The position numbers and the translations under genes were made by a program. 64,000 nucleotides of DNA from Streptomyces sp. WMMB 322 (lineage in GTDB: Bacteria; Actinomycetota; Actinomycetes; Streptomycetales; Streptomycetaceae): positions 310,001 through 374,000 of the forward strand of contig NZ_FMHI01000004.1 in assembly GCF_900090145.1 (NCBI RefSeq). Reading direction: 5' to 3'. The notes under the pieces are model-generated. The model did no database searches. It saw only the letters and a list, made by a program, of their open reading frames with translations, and was not told the DNA's origin. Below, in pieces: positions 45,867-55,659 of the stretch (position 1 is its first letter; every line of letters begins with the position of its first letter).

Positions 45867-46958
45867 TCACATGTGACTGGCCGTCACCCAGCGGTCCAGC
45901 GCGGCCCGCGCGGCGCCGCTGTCGACCGACTCGGCCGCCCTGTCCATCGCCGCACGGATCTGCTCCGCCAGCGGAGCGTCCCCCGGCTCCAGAGCGACGA
46001 GCGCCGCCGCGGAGTTGAGCAGCACGGCATCCCGCACGGGGCCCCGCTCGCCGTCCAGCAGGGCGCGGGCCACATCGGCGTTGTACGCGGCGTCGGCGCC
46101 GCGCAGCGCCTCCACGGGCACGATCTCCACCCCGACGTCGCGCGGGTCGAACGACTCCTGGCGCACCTCTCCGTCACGCACCACCCACACCGTCGAGGTG
46201 GAGGTGGTCGTCAGTTCGTCCAGTCCGTCGTCTCCGCGGAAGACCAGGGCCGACGAACCGCGTTCTGCCAGCACACCCGCCATGATGGGCGCCATGCGGG
46301 GATTGGCGACCCCTGTCGCCTGCGCTTCCACGCGTGCCGGATTCGTCAGCGGACCGAGGAAGTTGAACGAGGTGGGGATGCCCAACTCGCCCCGCGCGTT
46401 GGCGACATGCCGCAGCGACGGATGGAACTTCACGGCGAAGCAGAAGGTGATCCCGGCCTCCGTGGCCACCTCGGCCACCCGCTGCGGGCTCAACTCCAGG
46501 TTCACGCCCAGCTTTTCCAGCACGTCACTCGCGCCGCTCGCGCTGGAGGCGGCGCGGTTGCCGTGCTTGACGACCTTCGCCCCGCATCCGGCGACGACGA
46601 TGGCGGACATCGTGGAGATGTTGACCGTACGGGCCCTGTCGCCGCCCGTACCGACGATGTCGACCGTCGGTCCTGGCACCTCGATCACGTTGGCGTGCGC
46701 GTACATCGCCTGCACGAGGCCCGAGATCTCCCCGACCGTCTCGCCCTTGGCCCGAAGCGCCACCGCGAAGCCGGCGATCTGCGCGTCGGTGGCCTCGCCG
46801 CTCATGATGTTGTCCATCGCCCACGCGGTCGTGCCGGCGCTGAGATCCTCGCCGGCCAGCAGTGACGTCAGTACGTCCGGCCAGGTGTGGTGACCAGGGG
46901 TATCGCCCGGGCCGGAGGCTCCGGGGGCGGGAGAGCCGGCAGACGGAACGGCACTCAT
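45867..46958 (-). CDS. trpD: Anthranilate phosphoribosyltransferase
   Basis: TrpD attaches phosphoribosyl to anthranilate in tryptophan synthesis. The 363-residue protein has the helical N-terminal domain ([20 protein letters not shown]), then [20 protein letters not shown] near residue 103, [23 protein letters not shown] near residue 131, [15 protein letters not shown] and [11 protein letters not shown] near residue 202, the Mg-binding [14 protein letters not shown] and the closing MDRAAESVD region. The ATG at 46958 follows AGGAGGG; farther upstream starts are less likely. It sits 25 kb from trpEG, so the pathway genes are split here. The first 35 residues are a Gly/Pro-rich extension. Confidence 0.95.
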   Translation of the reverse strand: MSAVPSAGSPAPGASGPGDTPGHHTWPDVLTSLLAGEDLSAGTTAWAMDNIMSGEATDAQIAGFAVALRAKGETVGEISGLVQAMYAHANVIEVPGPTVDIVGTGGDRARTVNISTMSAIVVAGCGAKVVKHGNRAASSASGASDVLEKLGVNLELSPQRVAEVATEAGITFCFAVKFHPSLRHVANARGELGIPTSFNFLGPLTNPARVEAQATGVANPRMAPIMAGVLAERGSSALVFRGDDGLDELTTTSTSTVWVVRDGEVRQESFDPRDVGVEIVPVEALRGADAAYNADVARALLDGERGPVRDAVLLNSAAALVALEPGDAPLAEQIRAAMDRAAESVDSGAARAALDRWVTASHM

Positions 46959-47196
46959 GATCCCTCCTGAGGTCATCGGGGTGCGGCTGGAACCCACGCG
47001 CTCGCGTTCCGGCCGTGGCACCGGGTGAGCCCGGCGACCGGCATGCGAGCAGAGCGTGGGGGACGGCCCGGCCTCGGGGCCCAGCCAGTCACCACCCTAG
47101 CGGCACACGGTCCCCGCCAGGACCTCCGTCCCGCGTGGGGCGGGGCGCCGGCGTGCTGCGTGCGGCCCCGGGCCCGGTGCGGACGCGGACAGAACG
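46959..47196. other. trpD upstream region, no gene seen
   Basis: This gap and the terminator beyond it separate qcrB from trpD. A TAGGGT -10 match on the minus strand lies near 47096-47101. I looked for a trp leader peptide and found only open frames with isolated Trp codons and no obvious attenuator. Confidence 0.4.
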
Positions 47197-47235
47197 CGAG
47201 GGGCGGGGCTCCCCGTCGGGAAGCCCCGCCCCTCG
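47197..47235 (-). terminator. 14-bp perfect hairpin ending the qcr operon
   Basis: CGAGGGGCGGGGCT at 47197-47210 pairs perfectly with 47222-47235, with an inner CCC/GGG. It lies 45 bases past the qcrB stop on the minus strand and upstream of the trpD promoter. Confidence 0.88.
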
Positions 47236-47279
47236 TCCGTCGGCTGCGCGGTCCCGCCGGCAGGCGGTGCCGCGGCGGC

Positions 47280-48914
47280 TCAGTGGTGGCCGTGGCCGCT
47301 CGTGATCTCCTTGTACTCCTCGGCGGTCGGCTTGGGGATCTGCGCCTGCTCGCCGTAGTAGCCCTTCGAGAGCCGGGCGCGCAGCTTCTGCCCGCGGCCG
47401 ACCTTCCGCTGGACGCCGTTCTCGTCCACCTCGGGCCCGGGTTCGTACGGCTTGTGCTGCTCGTGCGCGGTGAGGGTGTGCAGTTGCTCCTGCGAGAGCT
47501 GCTCGTGCACCTCGATGAACTCGCCGTGCGGGAGCCGCTTGATGATGCCGGACTCGCGCCCGTGCAGCACCTTCTCCCTGTCGCGGCGCTGGAGTCCCAG
47601 GCACGCGCGCCGGGTGACGACGAAGACGATCACCGGCACCACGAAGAAGGCGATCCGCACGAACCACGTGATCGCGTTGATCGACAGGTCGAAGTGCGTG
47701 GCGACGAGGTCGTTTCCGCCGCCGATCAGCATCACCGTGTACCAGGCCACCCAGGCCGCGCCGAACGCCGTGCGGGTCGGGGCGTTGCGGGGGCGGTCCG
47801 CGATGTGGTGTTCGCGTTTGTCGCCCGTCACCCACGACTCGATGAACGGATAGACGGCGATCGCAGCGAGCACCAGCGGGAAGATCATCAGCGGGATGAA
47901 CACGCCCAGCACGAGCGTGTGGCCCCACAGATGGATCTCCCAGCCGGGCATGATGCGGATCAGGCCCTCGGAGAATCCCATGTACCAGTCGGGCTGGGCG
48001 TTGGTCGACACCTGGTCGGGCCGGTACGGGCCAAGCACCCAGATCGGGTTGACGGTAAAGGCCGCGGAAATGGCGGAGATGACGCCGAAGACGAGGAAGA
48101 AGAAGCCTCCGGCCTTTGCCATGTAGACCGGCAGCAGCGGCATGCCGACCACGTTCTTGTTCGTACGGCCGGGACCGGCGAACTGCGTGTGCTTGTGGTA
48201 GAAGACCAGGATCAGATGCGCCACGAGCAGGCCCAGCATGATCCCGGGCAGCAGCAGCACGTGGACCGAGAAGAACCGCGCGACGAAGTCGTGCCCCGGG
48301 AACTCTCCGCCGAAGAGGAACATCGACAGGTACGTGCCGACGATGGGCACGGAGAGGATCGCCCCCTCCATGAACCGCACGCCGGTGCCCGAGAGCAGGT
48401 CGTCCGGCAGGGAGTAGCCGGTGAAGCCGGTGAACATGCCCAGCACGAACAGCAGGAAGCCGAACAGCCAGTTGATCTCGCGCGGCTTGCGGAAGGCGCC
48501 GGTGAAGAAGACGCGCATCATGTGCACGAACATCGCGCCGAGGAAGATCAGCGCCGCCCAGTGGTGGATCTGCCGCACGAGCAGACCGCCTCGGACGTCG
48601 AAGCTGATGTCCAGGGTGGAGGCGAACGCCTCCGACATCCGCACACCCTGCATCGGCACGTAACTGCCGTGGTACTCCACCTCGTTCATCGACGGGTGGA
48701 AGAACAGCGTCAGGTACACGCCGGTCAGGATGATGATGATGAAGCTGTAGAGCGCGACCTCACCCAGCATGAAGGACCAGTGGTCCGGGAAGATCTTGCG
48801 CATGTTGGCCTTGGCCAGGGTGTAGATGCCCAGGCGGCCGTCGGCCCAGTCAGCGACCCGCTCGCCGGCGGGTGCCTTGCGCTTCGGGGCGGTGGTCTCG
48901 GTTGCTGTACTCAT
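47280..48914 (-). CDS. qcrB: Cytochrome bc1 complex, cytochrome b subunit
   Basis: QcrB holds the two b haems and quinol-oxidation site of the actinobacterial bc1-aa3 supercomplex. The 544-residue protein has about eight to ten membrane helices, haem-ligand His pairs in VRQIHHWAALIF and FFSVHVLLLPG, the GFTGYSLPDDLLSGTG stretch, and a PDWYMGFSEGLIRI segment near the Qo site (actinobacteria have PDWY where others have PEWY). A long C-terminal tail (about residues 440-544) with charged residues is typical of actinobacteria. Its ATG overlaps the qcrA stop. A strong terminator follows. Confidence 0.97.
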   Translation of the reverse strand: MSTATETTAPKRKAPAGERVADWADGRLGIYTLAKANMRKIFPDHWSFMLGEVALYSFIIIILTGVYLTLFFHPSMNEVEYHGSYVPMQGVRMSEAFASTLDISFDVRGGLLVRQIHHWAALIFLGAMFVHMMRVFFTGAFRKPREINWLFGFLLFVLGMFTGFTGYSLPDDLLSGTGVRFMEGAILSVPIVGTYLSMFLFGGEFPGHDFVARFFSVHVLLLPGIMLGLLVAHLILVFYHKHTQFAGPGRTNKNVVGMPLLPVYMAKAGGFFFLVFGVISAISAAFTVNPIWVLGPYRPDQVSTNAQPDWYMGFSEGLIRIMPGWEIHLWGHTLVLGVFIPLMIFPLVLAAIAVYPFIESWVTGDKREHHIADRPRNAPTRTAFGAAWVAWYTVMLIGGGNDLVATHFDLSINAITWFVRIAFFVVPVIVFVVTRRACLGLQRRDREKVLHGRESGIIKRLPHGEFIEVHEQLSQEQLHTLTAHEQHKPYEPGPEVDENGVQRKVGRGQKLRARLSKGYYGEQAQIPKPTAEEYKEITSGHGHH

Positions 48915-49978
48915 GCTCGACGCTCCCAGTAGGCCGGGCCCACGGGTTCTTCGAAGTCGCCCTGCGCCTCGAGGAATCCTTCGTTGTTGACGCTGATCTT
49001 CAGCTGCGGCAGCGCGTGGCCGGCCGGGCCGAAGATCACTCGCGCACCGTCGGCCATGTCGAAGGTCGACTGGTGGCACGGGCAGAGCACGTGGTGCGTC
49101 TGCTGCTCGTAGAGGCTGACGGGACAGCCGACGTGGGTGCAGATCTTGGAGTAGGCGACGATCCCCTCGTGGGACCAGTCCAGCTCCCGCTTGTCCTTGA
49201 TGTCGTCGGGCTCGAGGCGCACGAGCATCAGGGCCGCCTTGGCGATCTCCTTCTGGAAGTCCTCGTCGTCCTCCTCCAGACCCTCGGGCATGGCGAAGGT
49301 CAGCGAGCCGACGGTGATGTCCTCGGGGCGGAGCGGCTCGTGGGTGTTCTCGTTGACCAGGAGCTTGCCCTTGGCCCACAGCGTGTGCTCCAGCTTGTCC
49401 TCGGGCAGCGGCCCGAGGTCACGCAGGAGCACGACACCGGAGAGCGGAACCAGGGTCAGCGCGCCGAACATGGTCTTGCGGATGAGCGAACGACGCCCGA
49501 GGCCGGACTCCTTGGCGCCCTGGGCGAAGTCGTCCATGACCTTCGCCCGGGTCTCGGGCTCGGCCGAGACGGGGTGCCGCTCGTCGATCAGTTCGTGGTC
49601 GGACATCAGGGTGCGCGCCCAGTGGACCGCGCCCGCGCCGATGCAGAACAGCGCGACGCCGAGCGTCATGCCCAGCGCGAAGTTCAGGGCGCCGATGTTC
49701 CCCGCCGGCCAGACGTAGATGTACTTGTCCACGGGGATCATCACGAAGCTCGCGATGAATCCCAGCGTGGCCAGCATCGACGTGGTGAACAGCATCGCCA
49801 CGACGCGCTCGGAGCGCTTGGCGGCGCGCTCGTCGATGTCCTGGATCCGCGGCTCGTGCGGCGGCATGCCGGGGTCGGCGAACGGATCGTCCGCGACGGA
49901 CACGGCGCCGTGACCGTTCTGCTGCTCGGTCGGCAGGTTCTTCTCAGACACGTTCTCGTGTGATCCAGTCTCGCTCAT
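48911..49978 (-). CDS. qcrA: Cytochrome bc1 complex, Rieske iron-sulfur subunit
   Basis: The 355-residue Rieske protein has three membrane helices (about residues 60-78, 93-112, 168-185), the last preceded by RRSLIRK, which resembles the Tat-like signal that exports the folded Rieske domain. The [2Fe-2S] motifs are CTHVGCP and CPCHQSTFD near residues 280 and 301. A charged insert (EGLEEDDEDFQKEIAKAA) lies in the Rieske domain, as in other actinobacteria. Both ends overlap neighbours by four bases (ATGA), so qcrC-qcrA-qcrB are translationally coupled. Confidence 0.97.
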   Translation of the reverse strand: MSETGSHENVSEKNLPTEQQNGHGAVSVADDPFADPGMPPHEPRIQDIDERAAKRSERVVAMLFTTSMLATLGFIASFVMIPVDKYIYVWPAGNIGALNFALGMTLGVALFCIGAGAVHWARTLMSDHELIDERHPVSAEPETRAKVMDDFAQGAKESGLGRRSLIRKTMFGALTLVPLSGVVLLRDLGPLPEDKLEHTLWAKGKLLVNENTHEPLRPEDITVGSLTFAMPEGLEEDDEDFQKEIAKAALMLVRLEPDDIKDKRELDWSHEGIVAYSKICTHVGCPVSLYEQQTHHVLCPCHQSTFDMADGARVIFGPAGHALPQLKISVNNEGFLEAQGDFEEPVGPAYWERRA

Positions 49979-50787
49979 GACTTCCTGGCCTTTGCGGTCC
50001 GAGCTGCGACCCAGATGGCGACGAGGATGAGAACGCCGAGACCGAAGATCCAGGCGAACAGGCCCTCGACCACGGGGCCCAGACCGCCCAGCTTGTAGCC
50101 GCCCGGACGGTCGGTGTCCTTGCTGTTCACCGTCTTCAGGTAAGCGGCGATGTCCCGCTTGTCCTGCTCGGGCAAAACCTTGTCGGGGAAGGAAGGCATG
50201 TTCTGCGGGCCGGTCTGCATGGCCTCGTACACGTACTTGGGATCGACGTCCGTCAGACCCGGGGCGTACTTGCCGTCCGTCAGCGCCCCTCCCTCACCGG
50301 TGAAATTGTGGCACTGGGCGCAGTTCGTGCGGAAGAGCTGACCGCCGTTGGCGATGTCGGCACCGCTCGGGTCGTACTGGCTCTTGGTGGGAGTCACGGG
50401 ACCGGAGCCCAGCGAGGCGATGTAGGCGGCGAGTTGGTCGGTCTCGTGCTGGCTGTAGACCTTCTTCTTCTTCGGCACCTGAGCGCCCGGCTGCTGCGCG
50501 GGCATGCGGCCGGTCCCGACCTGGAAGTCCACAGCGGCGGAGCCGACGCCCACCAGGCTGGGGCCGTCGCTGGTGCCTTGGCCGCCGGTTCCGTGGCAGC
50601 TGGAACAGCCCACGTCGTAGAGCTTCTTGCCCTCCTCGATGGCGAGGGACTGGCTCGACGACTGTTCGGCCTTCGCTTCACCTGCGGGAGCGAACGCGGC
50701 GTACAGCCCCCCGGTGACCGCCAGCGCGAGGATGAGAACGACGAGCGCCGCCAGCGGATGGCGCCGTCGTGCGGAGAGCTTTTTCAC
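49975..50787 (-). CDS. qcrC: Cytochrome bc1 complex, di-haem cytochrome c subunit
   Basis: The 270-residue protein has an N-terminal hydrophobic anchor (LAALVVLILALAVTGGLYAAF), two haem c motifs CSSCHG near residue 57 and CAQCHN near residue 156 with later Met ligands (MPAQQPG, MPSFPDK), and a C-terminal membrane helix (GLFAWIFGLGVLILVAIWVA) near the end. Two c haems in one subunit are the mark of the actinobacterial bc1 complex, which passes electrons straight to aa3 oxidase without a soluble cytochrome c. It follows ctaE by 94 bases. Confidence 0.97.
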   Translation of the reverse strand: MKKLSARRRHPLAALVVLILALAVTGGLYAAFAPAGEAKAEQSSSQSLAIEEGKKLYDVGCSSCHGTGGQGTSDGPSLVGVGSAAVDFQVGTGRMPAQQPGAQVPKKKKVYSQHETDQLAAYIASLGSGPVTPTKSQYDPSGADIANGGQLFRTNCAQCHNFTGEGGALTDGKYAPGLTDVDPKYVYEAMQTGPQNMPSFPDKVLPEQDKRDIAAYLKTVNSKDTDRPGGYKLGGLGPVVEGLFAWIFGLGVLILVAIWVAARTAKARKS

Positions 50788-50881
50788 GGATTACCCCGGT
50801 GTCAGGATCTTCTGCGTCGATGCGTGTGCTTTGTGTCTCTCACTGCCCGGCGCACGCTCGCGCGCACCGGCGCCCGATCAG

Positions 50882-51493
50882 CTACTTGATCAGGTAGATC
50901 GTGGCGAAGAGGCCGATCCAGACGACATCGACGAAGTGCCAGTAGTAGGACACGACGATGGCTGCAGTGGCCTGCTGATGGGTGAAGCGCTTGGCCGCGT
51001 AGGTCCTGCCGAGCAGCAGCAGGAACGCGATCAGACCACCCGTGACGTGCAGGCCGTGGAAGCCGGTGGTCAGGTAGAACACCGAGCCGTAGGGATCCGA
51101 GGAGAGCGTGATGCCGTCCTTCTCCACCAGCTCCGTGTACTCGAAGACCTGGCCGCCGATGAAGACCGCGCCCATGACGAAGGTGATGATGAACCAGCCC
51201 CGAAGCTTCTTCACGTCACCGCGCTCGGCAGCGAAGACGCCGAGCTGACAGGTGAGAGAAGAGAGCACAAGGATCGTGGTGTTCACCGCCGAGAAGGGCA
51301 CGTTCAGCGAGTCGGCGTGTTCCTTCCAGAAGTCCGCACCCGTCACGGACCGCAAGGTGAAGTACATCGCGAAGAGGGCCGCGAAGAACATCAACTCGGA
51401 ACTCAGCCAGATGATCGTTCCGACGCTGGTGAGGTTCGGCCGGTTGACCGACGGGTGCGCGTGCCCGGTTTCTACTGCTGTTGCTGTCGCCAC
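50882..51493 (-). CDS. ctaE: Cytochrome c oxidase subunit III
   Basis: The 203-residue subunit III has five membrane helices and the family segments [21 protein letters not shown] near residue 17, FGxxF-type [12 protein letters not shown] and [15 protein letters not shown] near residue 125, and a final [14 protein letters not shown]. It forms part of aa3 oxidase. The start at 51493 is a GTG that has no good Shine-Dalgarno sequence; a nearby palindrome (CCGACATAATGTCGG) covers it, so the exact start is uncertain. It leads the ctaE-qcrCAB operon, transcribed divergently from the receiver-domain gene. Confidence 0.93.
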   Translation of the reverse strand: MATATAVETGHAHPSVNRPNLTSVGTIIWLSSELMFFAALFAMYFTLRSVTGADFWKEHADSLNVPFSAVNTTILVLSSLTCQLGVFAAERGDVKKLRGWFIITFVMGAVFIGGQVFEYTELVEKDGITLSSDPYGSVFYLTTGFHGLHVTGGLIAFLLLLGRTYAAKRFTHQQATAAIVVSYYWHFVDVVWIGLFATIYLIK

Positions 51494-51690
51494 GCCGACA
51501 TTATGTCGGTCGCCCACAAGGCCCTTACTCCCGGGGTGCCGTTCGGTGTGTCCGGACAGTGTGTCCAGCTCAAACAAGCCTCTCTCCCGGGCATGCGAAG
51601 CGGTGTTGAGCGGCCCGGCGAGGGAGTAACATCCGCGCAGCGGCTCCTTGCCGCAACGTGATCACGAGCGAGACGTCCCGCGGAGGAACG

Positions 51691-52107
51691 ATGCAGCCGA
51701 CCGCCACGGTGCTGGTCTACAGCGACAACACCGACACCCGCGAGCAGGTGCGGCTCGCCGCCGGCCGCCGTCCCGCCGCGGACGTGCCGGCCGTGGAGTA
51801 CGTGGAGTGCGCGACGCTCCCCGCGGTCCTATCGACGCTGGAGAAGCACCGCATCGACGTGTGCATCCTCGACGGGGAGACGGCACCGGCGGGCGGCATG
51901 GGCGTGTGCCGCCAGATCAAGGACGAGATCTTCGACTGCCCCCCTGTGCTACTGCTGATCGGGCGCCCGCAGGACGCCTGGCTGGCGTCCTGGAGCCGCG
52001 CGGAGGCCGCTGTCTCGCATCCGATCGACCCTGTCGCCCTCGCGGGCGCCCTGGCGGGGCTTCTCCGGGAGAGCGACGGGGCCTCTGCGCAGGTGCAGCC
52101 TCTCTGA
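51691..52107 (+). CDS. Stand-alone atypical response-regulator receiver domain
   Basis: The 138-residue product has the alternating strand-helix pattern of a receiver: ATVLVYSDNTDTREQVR at the start, CILDGETAPAGGMGVCR with a candidate phospho-acceptor Asp, VLLLIGRPQDAW, and AAVSHPIDPVALAGAL. The usual acidic pair is reduced to SDN, the conserved Thr/Ser is absent (LLLIGR) and the invariant Lys-Pro is His-Pro. It has no DNA-binding domain. The ATG follows GGAGGAACG. It lies between the respiratory operon (divergent) and an L,D-transpeptidase gene (convergent). Its function is unknown; loss of key residues suggests it may not be phosphorylated. Confidence 0.8.
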   Translation: MQPTATVLVYSDNTDTREQVRLAAGRRPAADVPAVEYVECATLPAVLSTLEKHRIDVCILDGETAPAGGMGVCRQIKDEIFDCPPVLLLIGRPQDAWLASWSRAEAAVSHPIDPVALAGALAGLLRESDGASAQVQPL

Positions 52108-52154
52108 TCCCCCCTGGACGGTGATCGTCCGGGCCCCGTGACGGCCCGGACGGG

Positions 52155-53423
52155 TCAGACCTGCGGGCGCAGCCTGTTCGCTCCGCCCTCGGCACCGGCG
52201 TCGCGGCCCTTGTCGCCGCGGTGCAGTGCGCTGCCCTTCTTCCACTTCTCCCAGGACAGGTTCCAGTCGCCGAAGCCGTTCTCGAAGGGCGCCATGTCCT
52301 CGCCGTCGGAGTTGACGTACTTCACCGGGACTCCGTTGCGCACGTTGTCGAAGAACCACTTGGCGTTGGCCGTGCTCATGCCGGTGCAGCCGTGGCTGCT
52401 GTTGGAGACGCCGTGCGAGCCGCTGGACCACGGCGCGGCGTGCACGTACTCACCGCTCCAGGTGAGCCGTGAGGCCCAGTGGACGCCCAGGTCGTAGGAT
52501 TCGCCACCGCCGATGCCGACGCTGCTGCTCCGCATCCGTACGAAAGACTCCCGGCCCAGGATCACCTTGGTGCCGTTGCGGGTCTCGAAGCCGGCCTTGC
52601 CGGTGGTGATCGGGATCTCCTTGACGACCTTGCCGTTCTTGCTGAACTTCATCGACAGGCCGGAGGCGTCCGCGAGCGCCTCCACCCGGTCGCCGGTCTT
52701 CAGCTTGACGGGCTTCGCCTTGTCGCCGTACAGCCCTTCGCGCACCTTCAGGCCCTTCAGGCGTGCGCTGACACTGATGGTGGAGTGCGCGGGCCAGTAC
52801 TCCTTCGGGCGGTAGTGCAGCTTCTTGTCGTCGACCCAGTGCCAGGCGCCCTGGACGTGCGGGGAGGACTTCACGATGAGCGCGCCCTCCACGAGCTTGC
52901 GCTGCTTGGCGCCCTTGACCTTGTGGCTCAGCTCGGCGGTGACGGGCTGGCCGACGCCGTAGGTGCCGCTGTCGGGTCCGAAGGTGACGCCGAGCCGCTT
53001 GGCGTGTGCCGGCTTGGTCTGAAAGGTCATCGTCCGGCGTCCCTGCTCGCCGGCAGCGTTCTCGGTGCTGATGCGGACGGTGTAGCGGACGCCCGCCGCG
53101 AGGCCGGCGGTGCTCCGCCAGCGCTTGCCGTCCTCCGAGAGCTTGCCGCTGAGGAAACGTCCCGCGGTGTCCACGGCGGTGACGTCGGTTATTCGCCCTT
53201 CGTCGCCCGTGGCGGTCACTTCGAGGGGCTTGGAGGGGTCCACGACCGCCCCCTCCTCGCCCGCGCTGACGGATATCTGGTTGCTGGCGTCGTACGGGGC
53301 CCCGGCGAGGGGATTCCCGCCGCTGCCGACACTGCACGAGGCAAGTCCGGCAGCCATCGGTACGAGTGTGAGGGCACAGCCGGCCGAGATCCGGCGCTTC
53401 GTCCTGTTCGAAGAGTGATTCAT
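52155..53423 (-). CDS. Lipoprotein L,D-transpeptidase
   Basis: The 422-residue protein has a lipobox GLASC (Cys30), two Ig-like domains (about residues 45-150 and 150-260) and a C-terminal YkuD catalytic domain with HGVSNSSHGCTGMS; C346 and H344 are in the active motif. L,D-transpeptidases form 3-3 cross-links in peptidoglycan and make the wall tolerant to many beta-lactams. This layout matches the mycobacterial LdtMt2 group (lipoprotein, two Ig-like domains, YkuD). It is preceded on the minus strand by the terminator of the cta operon and stands alone. Confidence 0.93.
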   Translation of the reverse strand: MNHSSNRTKRRISAGCALTLVPMAAGLASCSVGSGGNPLAGAPYDASNQISVSAGEEGAVVDPSKPLEVTATGDEGRITDVTAVDTAGRFLSGKLSEDGKRWRSTAGLAAGVRYTVRISTENAAGEQGRRTMTFQTKPAHAKRLGVTFGPDSGTYGVGQPVTAELSHKVKGAKQRKLVEGALIVKSSPHVQGAWHWVDDKKLHYRPKEYWPAHSTISVSARLKGLKVREGLYGDKAKPVKLKTGDRVEALADASGLSMKFSKNGKVVKEIPITTGKAGFETRNGTKVILGRESFVRMRSSSVGIGGGESYDLGVHWASRLTWSGEYVHAAPWSSGSHGVSNSSHGCTGMSTANAKWFFDNVRNGVPVKYVNSDGEDMAPFENGFGDWNLSWEKWKKGSALHRGDKGRDAGAEGGANRLRPQV

Positions 53424-53468
53424 AGGCCCAAGGTAGGAACTGTCACCATTCAGGGCCTCTTGGGCGCA

Positions 53469-53516
53469 TGCAAACGGGTCGGCGCCCGGTGATCACCGGG
53501 CGCCGACCCGTTTGCA
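53469..53516. terminator. 48-base perfect palindrome (terminator of the ctaCDF operon)
   Basis: Every base of 53469-53492 is matched by its complement in 53493-53516, giving a 24-bp arm with GATC at the centre. It lies past the ctaF stop on the minus strand and before the L,D-transpeptidase start. A hairpin of about 22 bp with a four-base loop would be very stable. Confidence 0.88.
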
Positions 53517-53536
53517 GACTGCCTATGCCTGGAGCC

Positions 53537-53935
53537 TCACTGGGTGCGATTCTCGCCGTGGTAGTACTCGAAGACCCAGCCGAAGAGCCCGACGAACAGC
53601 AGCGGCGCCGAGACGAAAACCAGCCACCATCCGAAGGCGACGCCCAGGAATCCGAAGGCCGCGCCGAGCCCGAGGGCGAGCGGCTGCCAGCTGTGCGGGC
53701 TGAAGAACCCGAGCTCGCCGGCGTCGTCGGCGACCTCGGCCTCCTTGTTGTCCTGCGCGCCGACATCCACACGGCGGGCGGTGAAGGCGAGGTAGTAGCC
53801 GATCATCACCGCCAGGCCGAAGGCGAGGAACAGTCCGGTCGTACCGACCGGCTCCTTCGACCAGGCGCCGTAGACGATCGCCGCGGCGAGCAGGAAGACG
53901 GCCAGGCCGAGGAACATCTTGCCCTGGATCTTCAC
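53537..53935 (-). CDS. ctaF: Cytochrome c oxidase subunit IV (actinobacterial type)
   Basis: The 132-residue protein has four hydrophobic helices (about residues 5-22, 32-51, 87-103, 105-123), separated by a short polar segment [18 protein letters not shown] and the [21 protein letters not shown] motif. It is the small fourth subunit found in actinobacterial aa3 oxidase. Its GTG overlaps the ctaD stop (GTGA), so translation is coupled. Confidence 0.93.
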   Translation of the reverse strand: MKIQGKMFLGLAVFLLAAAIVYGAWSKEPVGTTGLFLAFGLAVMIGYYLAFTARRVDVGAQDNKEAEVADDAGELGFFSPHSWQPLALGLGAAFGFLGVAFGWWLVFVSAPLLFVGLFGWVFEYYHGENRTQ

Positions 53936-55659
53936 TTCGAGTCCTCCTTACCGCCGACGAGCGTCCGCTCGGCGGCCTGCTGCTCGCCGAGCTGGTCGAG
54001 AGCCGCGACCTCGGGGTAGTGCAGATCGAACGCCGGCGACTCGGAACGGATGCGGGGCAGCTGGAGGAAGTTGTGCCGCGGGGGCGGGCAGCTCGTCGCC
54101 CATTCGAGGGAACGGCCGTAGCCCCAGGGGTCGTCGGCCTCGACCTTCTTGCCGTACTTGGCCGTCTTCCAGATGTTGTAGAGGAACGGCAGGACCGACA
54201 GCCCCAGCACGAACGAGCTGATCGTCGAGACCGTGTTCAGGGCGGTGAAGCCGTCCGCGGCCAGATAGTCGGCGTAGCGGCGCGGCATGCCCTCGGCACC
54301 CAGCCAGTGCTGGACGAGGAAGGTGCCGTGGAAGCCCGTGAACAGGGTCCAGAAGGTGATCTTGCCGAGCCGCTCGTCGAGGATCTTCCCGGTGAACTTC
54401 GGCCACCAGAAGTGGAATCCGGCGAACATCGCGAAGACGACCGTTCCGAACACGACGTAGTGGAAGTGCGCCACCACGAAGTAGGAGTCGGAGACGTGGA
54501 AGTCCATCGGCGGCGCGGCCAGGATGACGCCGGTCAGACCGCCGAAGAGGAAGGTGACCAGGAAGCCGATCGACCACAGCATCGGCGTCTCGAACGACAG
54601 CGAGCCCTTCCACATCGTGCCGATCCAGTTGAAGAACTTCACGCCCGTCGGCACCGCGATCAGGAACGTCATGAAGGCGAAGAAGGGAAGCAGCACTCCG
54701 CCCGTGACGTACATGTGGTGCGCCCAGACCGTCACCGAGAGGCCGGCGATGGCGATCGTCGCGCCGATGAGGCTGATGTACCCGAACATCGGCTTGCGGC
54801 TGAAGACCGGGACGATCTCGGAGATGATGCCGAAGAACGGCAACGCGATGATGTACACCTCTGGATGCCCGAAGAACCAGAACAGGTGCTGCCACAACAA
54901 CGCCCCGCCGTTGGAGGCGTCGAAGACATGCGCCCCGAACTTCCGGTCCGCCTCCAGCGCGAAGAGCGCCGCAGCCAGCACCGGGAAGGCCAGCAGCACC
55001 AGCACGCCGGTGAGCAGCACGTTCCAGGTGAAGATCGGCATCCGGAACATCGTCATGCCGGGTGCGCGCATGCAGATGATCGTGGTGATGAAGTTGACGG
55101 AACCGAGAATGGTGCCGAAGCCGGACAGCGCCAGGCCCATGATCCACAGGTCGGCGCCGATGCCCGGCGAGCGGACCGCGTCGGAGAGCGGCGAGTAGGC
55201 GAACCAGCCGAAGTCCGCGGCGCCGGACGGCGTGAGGAAACCGCCGACGGCGATGAGCGAACCGAAGAGGTACAGCCAGTACGCCAGCATGTTCAGCCGC
55301 GGGAAGGCCACATCGGGAGCACCGATCTGCAGCGGCATGATCCAGTTCGCGAAACCGGCGAACAGCGGGGTGGCGAACATCAGCAGCATGATCGTGCCGT
55401 GCATGGTGAACGCCTGGTTGAACTGCTCGCTCGACATGACCTGTATGCCGGGCCGGGCGAGTTCGGCGCGCATGAACAGCGCCATGACGCCGCCGATGAG
55501 GAAGAAGGCGAAGGACGTGACGAAGTACAGCGTCCCGATCTTCTTGTGGTCCGTCGTGGTGGCCCAGTCGACGATCATGGCGCCGGGCGTCTTCTGCCGT
55601 ACGGGCGGTGCTGCCTCGGCCGTCGCGGCGGCACCCTTGGGTTCGTTGAGGATGCTCAC
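53932..55659 (-). CDS. ctaD: Cytochrome c oxidase subunit I
   Basis: CtaD holds haem a and the haem a3-CuB oxygen-reduction site. The 575-residue protein has twelve membrane helices with the expected ligands: [11 protein letters not shown] near residue 86, [15 protein letters not shown] near residue 264 with the cross-linked His-Tyr, [11 protein letters not shown] near residue 313, and [16 protein letters not shown] near residue 396. SFALF-type proton-channel residues are in place as far as can be judged. It overlaps ctaC by four bases and ctaF by four. The C terminus ([20 protein letters not shown]) is extended and charged. Confidence 0.97.
   Translation of the reverse strand: MSILNEPKGAAATAEAAPPVRQKTPGAMIVDWATTTDHKKIGTLYFVTSFAFFLIGGVMALFMRAELARPGIQVMSSEQFNQAFTMHGTIMLLMFATPLFAGFANWIMPLQIGAPDVAFPRLNMLAYWLYLFGSLIAVGGFLTPSGAADFGWFAYSPLSDAVRSPGIGADLWIMGLALSGFGTILGSVNFITTIICMRAPGMTMFRMPIFTWNVLLTGVLVLLAFPVLAAALFALEADRKFGAHVFDASNGGALLWQHLFWFFGHPEVYIIALPFFGIISEIVPVFSRKPMFGYISLIGATIAIAGLSVTVWAHHMYVTGGVLLPFFAFMTFLIAVPTGVKFFNWIGTMWKGSLSFETPMLWSIGFLVTFLFGGLTGVILAAPPMDFHVSDSYFVVAHFHYVVFGTVVFAMFAGFHFWWPKFTGKILDERLGKITFWTLFTGFHGTFLVQHWLGAEGMPRRYADYLAADGFTALNTVSTISSFVLGLSVLPFLYNIWKTAKYGKKVEADDPWGYGRSLEWATSCPPPRHNFLQLPRIRSESPAFDLHYPEVAALDQLGEQQAAERTLVGGKEDSK

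Noticed and set aside
46959..47196. trp leader peptide for trpD
   Set aside because: Only isolated Trp codons and no competing hairpins were found.
47025..48932. 635-residue plus-strand frame opposite qcrB
   Set aside because: His/Asp/Glu-rich antisense of a membrane protein gene.
48915..49379. N-terminal extension of qcrB into the qcrA region
   Set aside because: The frame is open, but the extension reads qcrA in another frame; the ATG at 48914 overlapping the qcrA stop is the standard arrangement.
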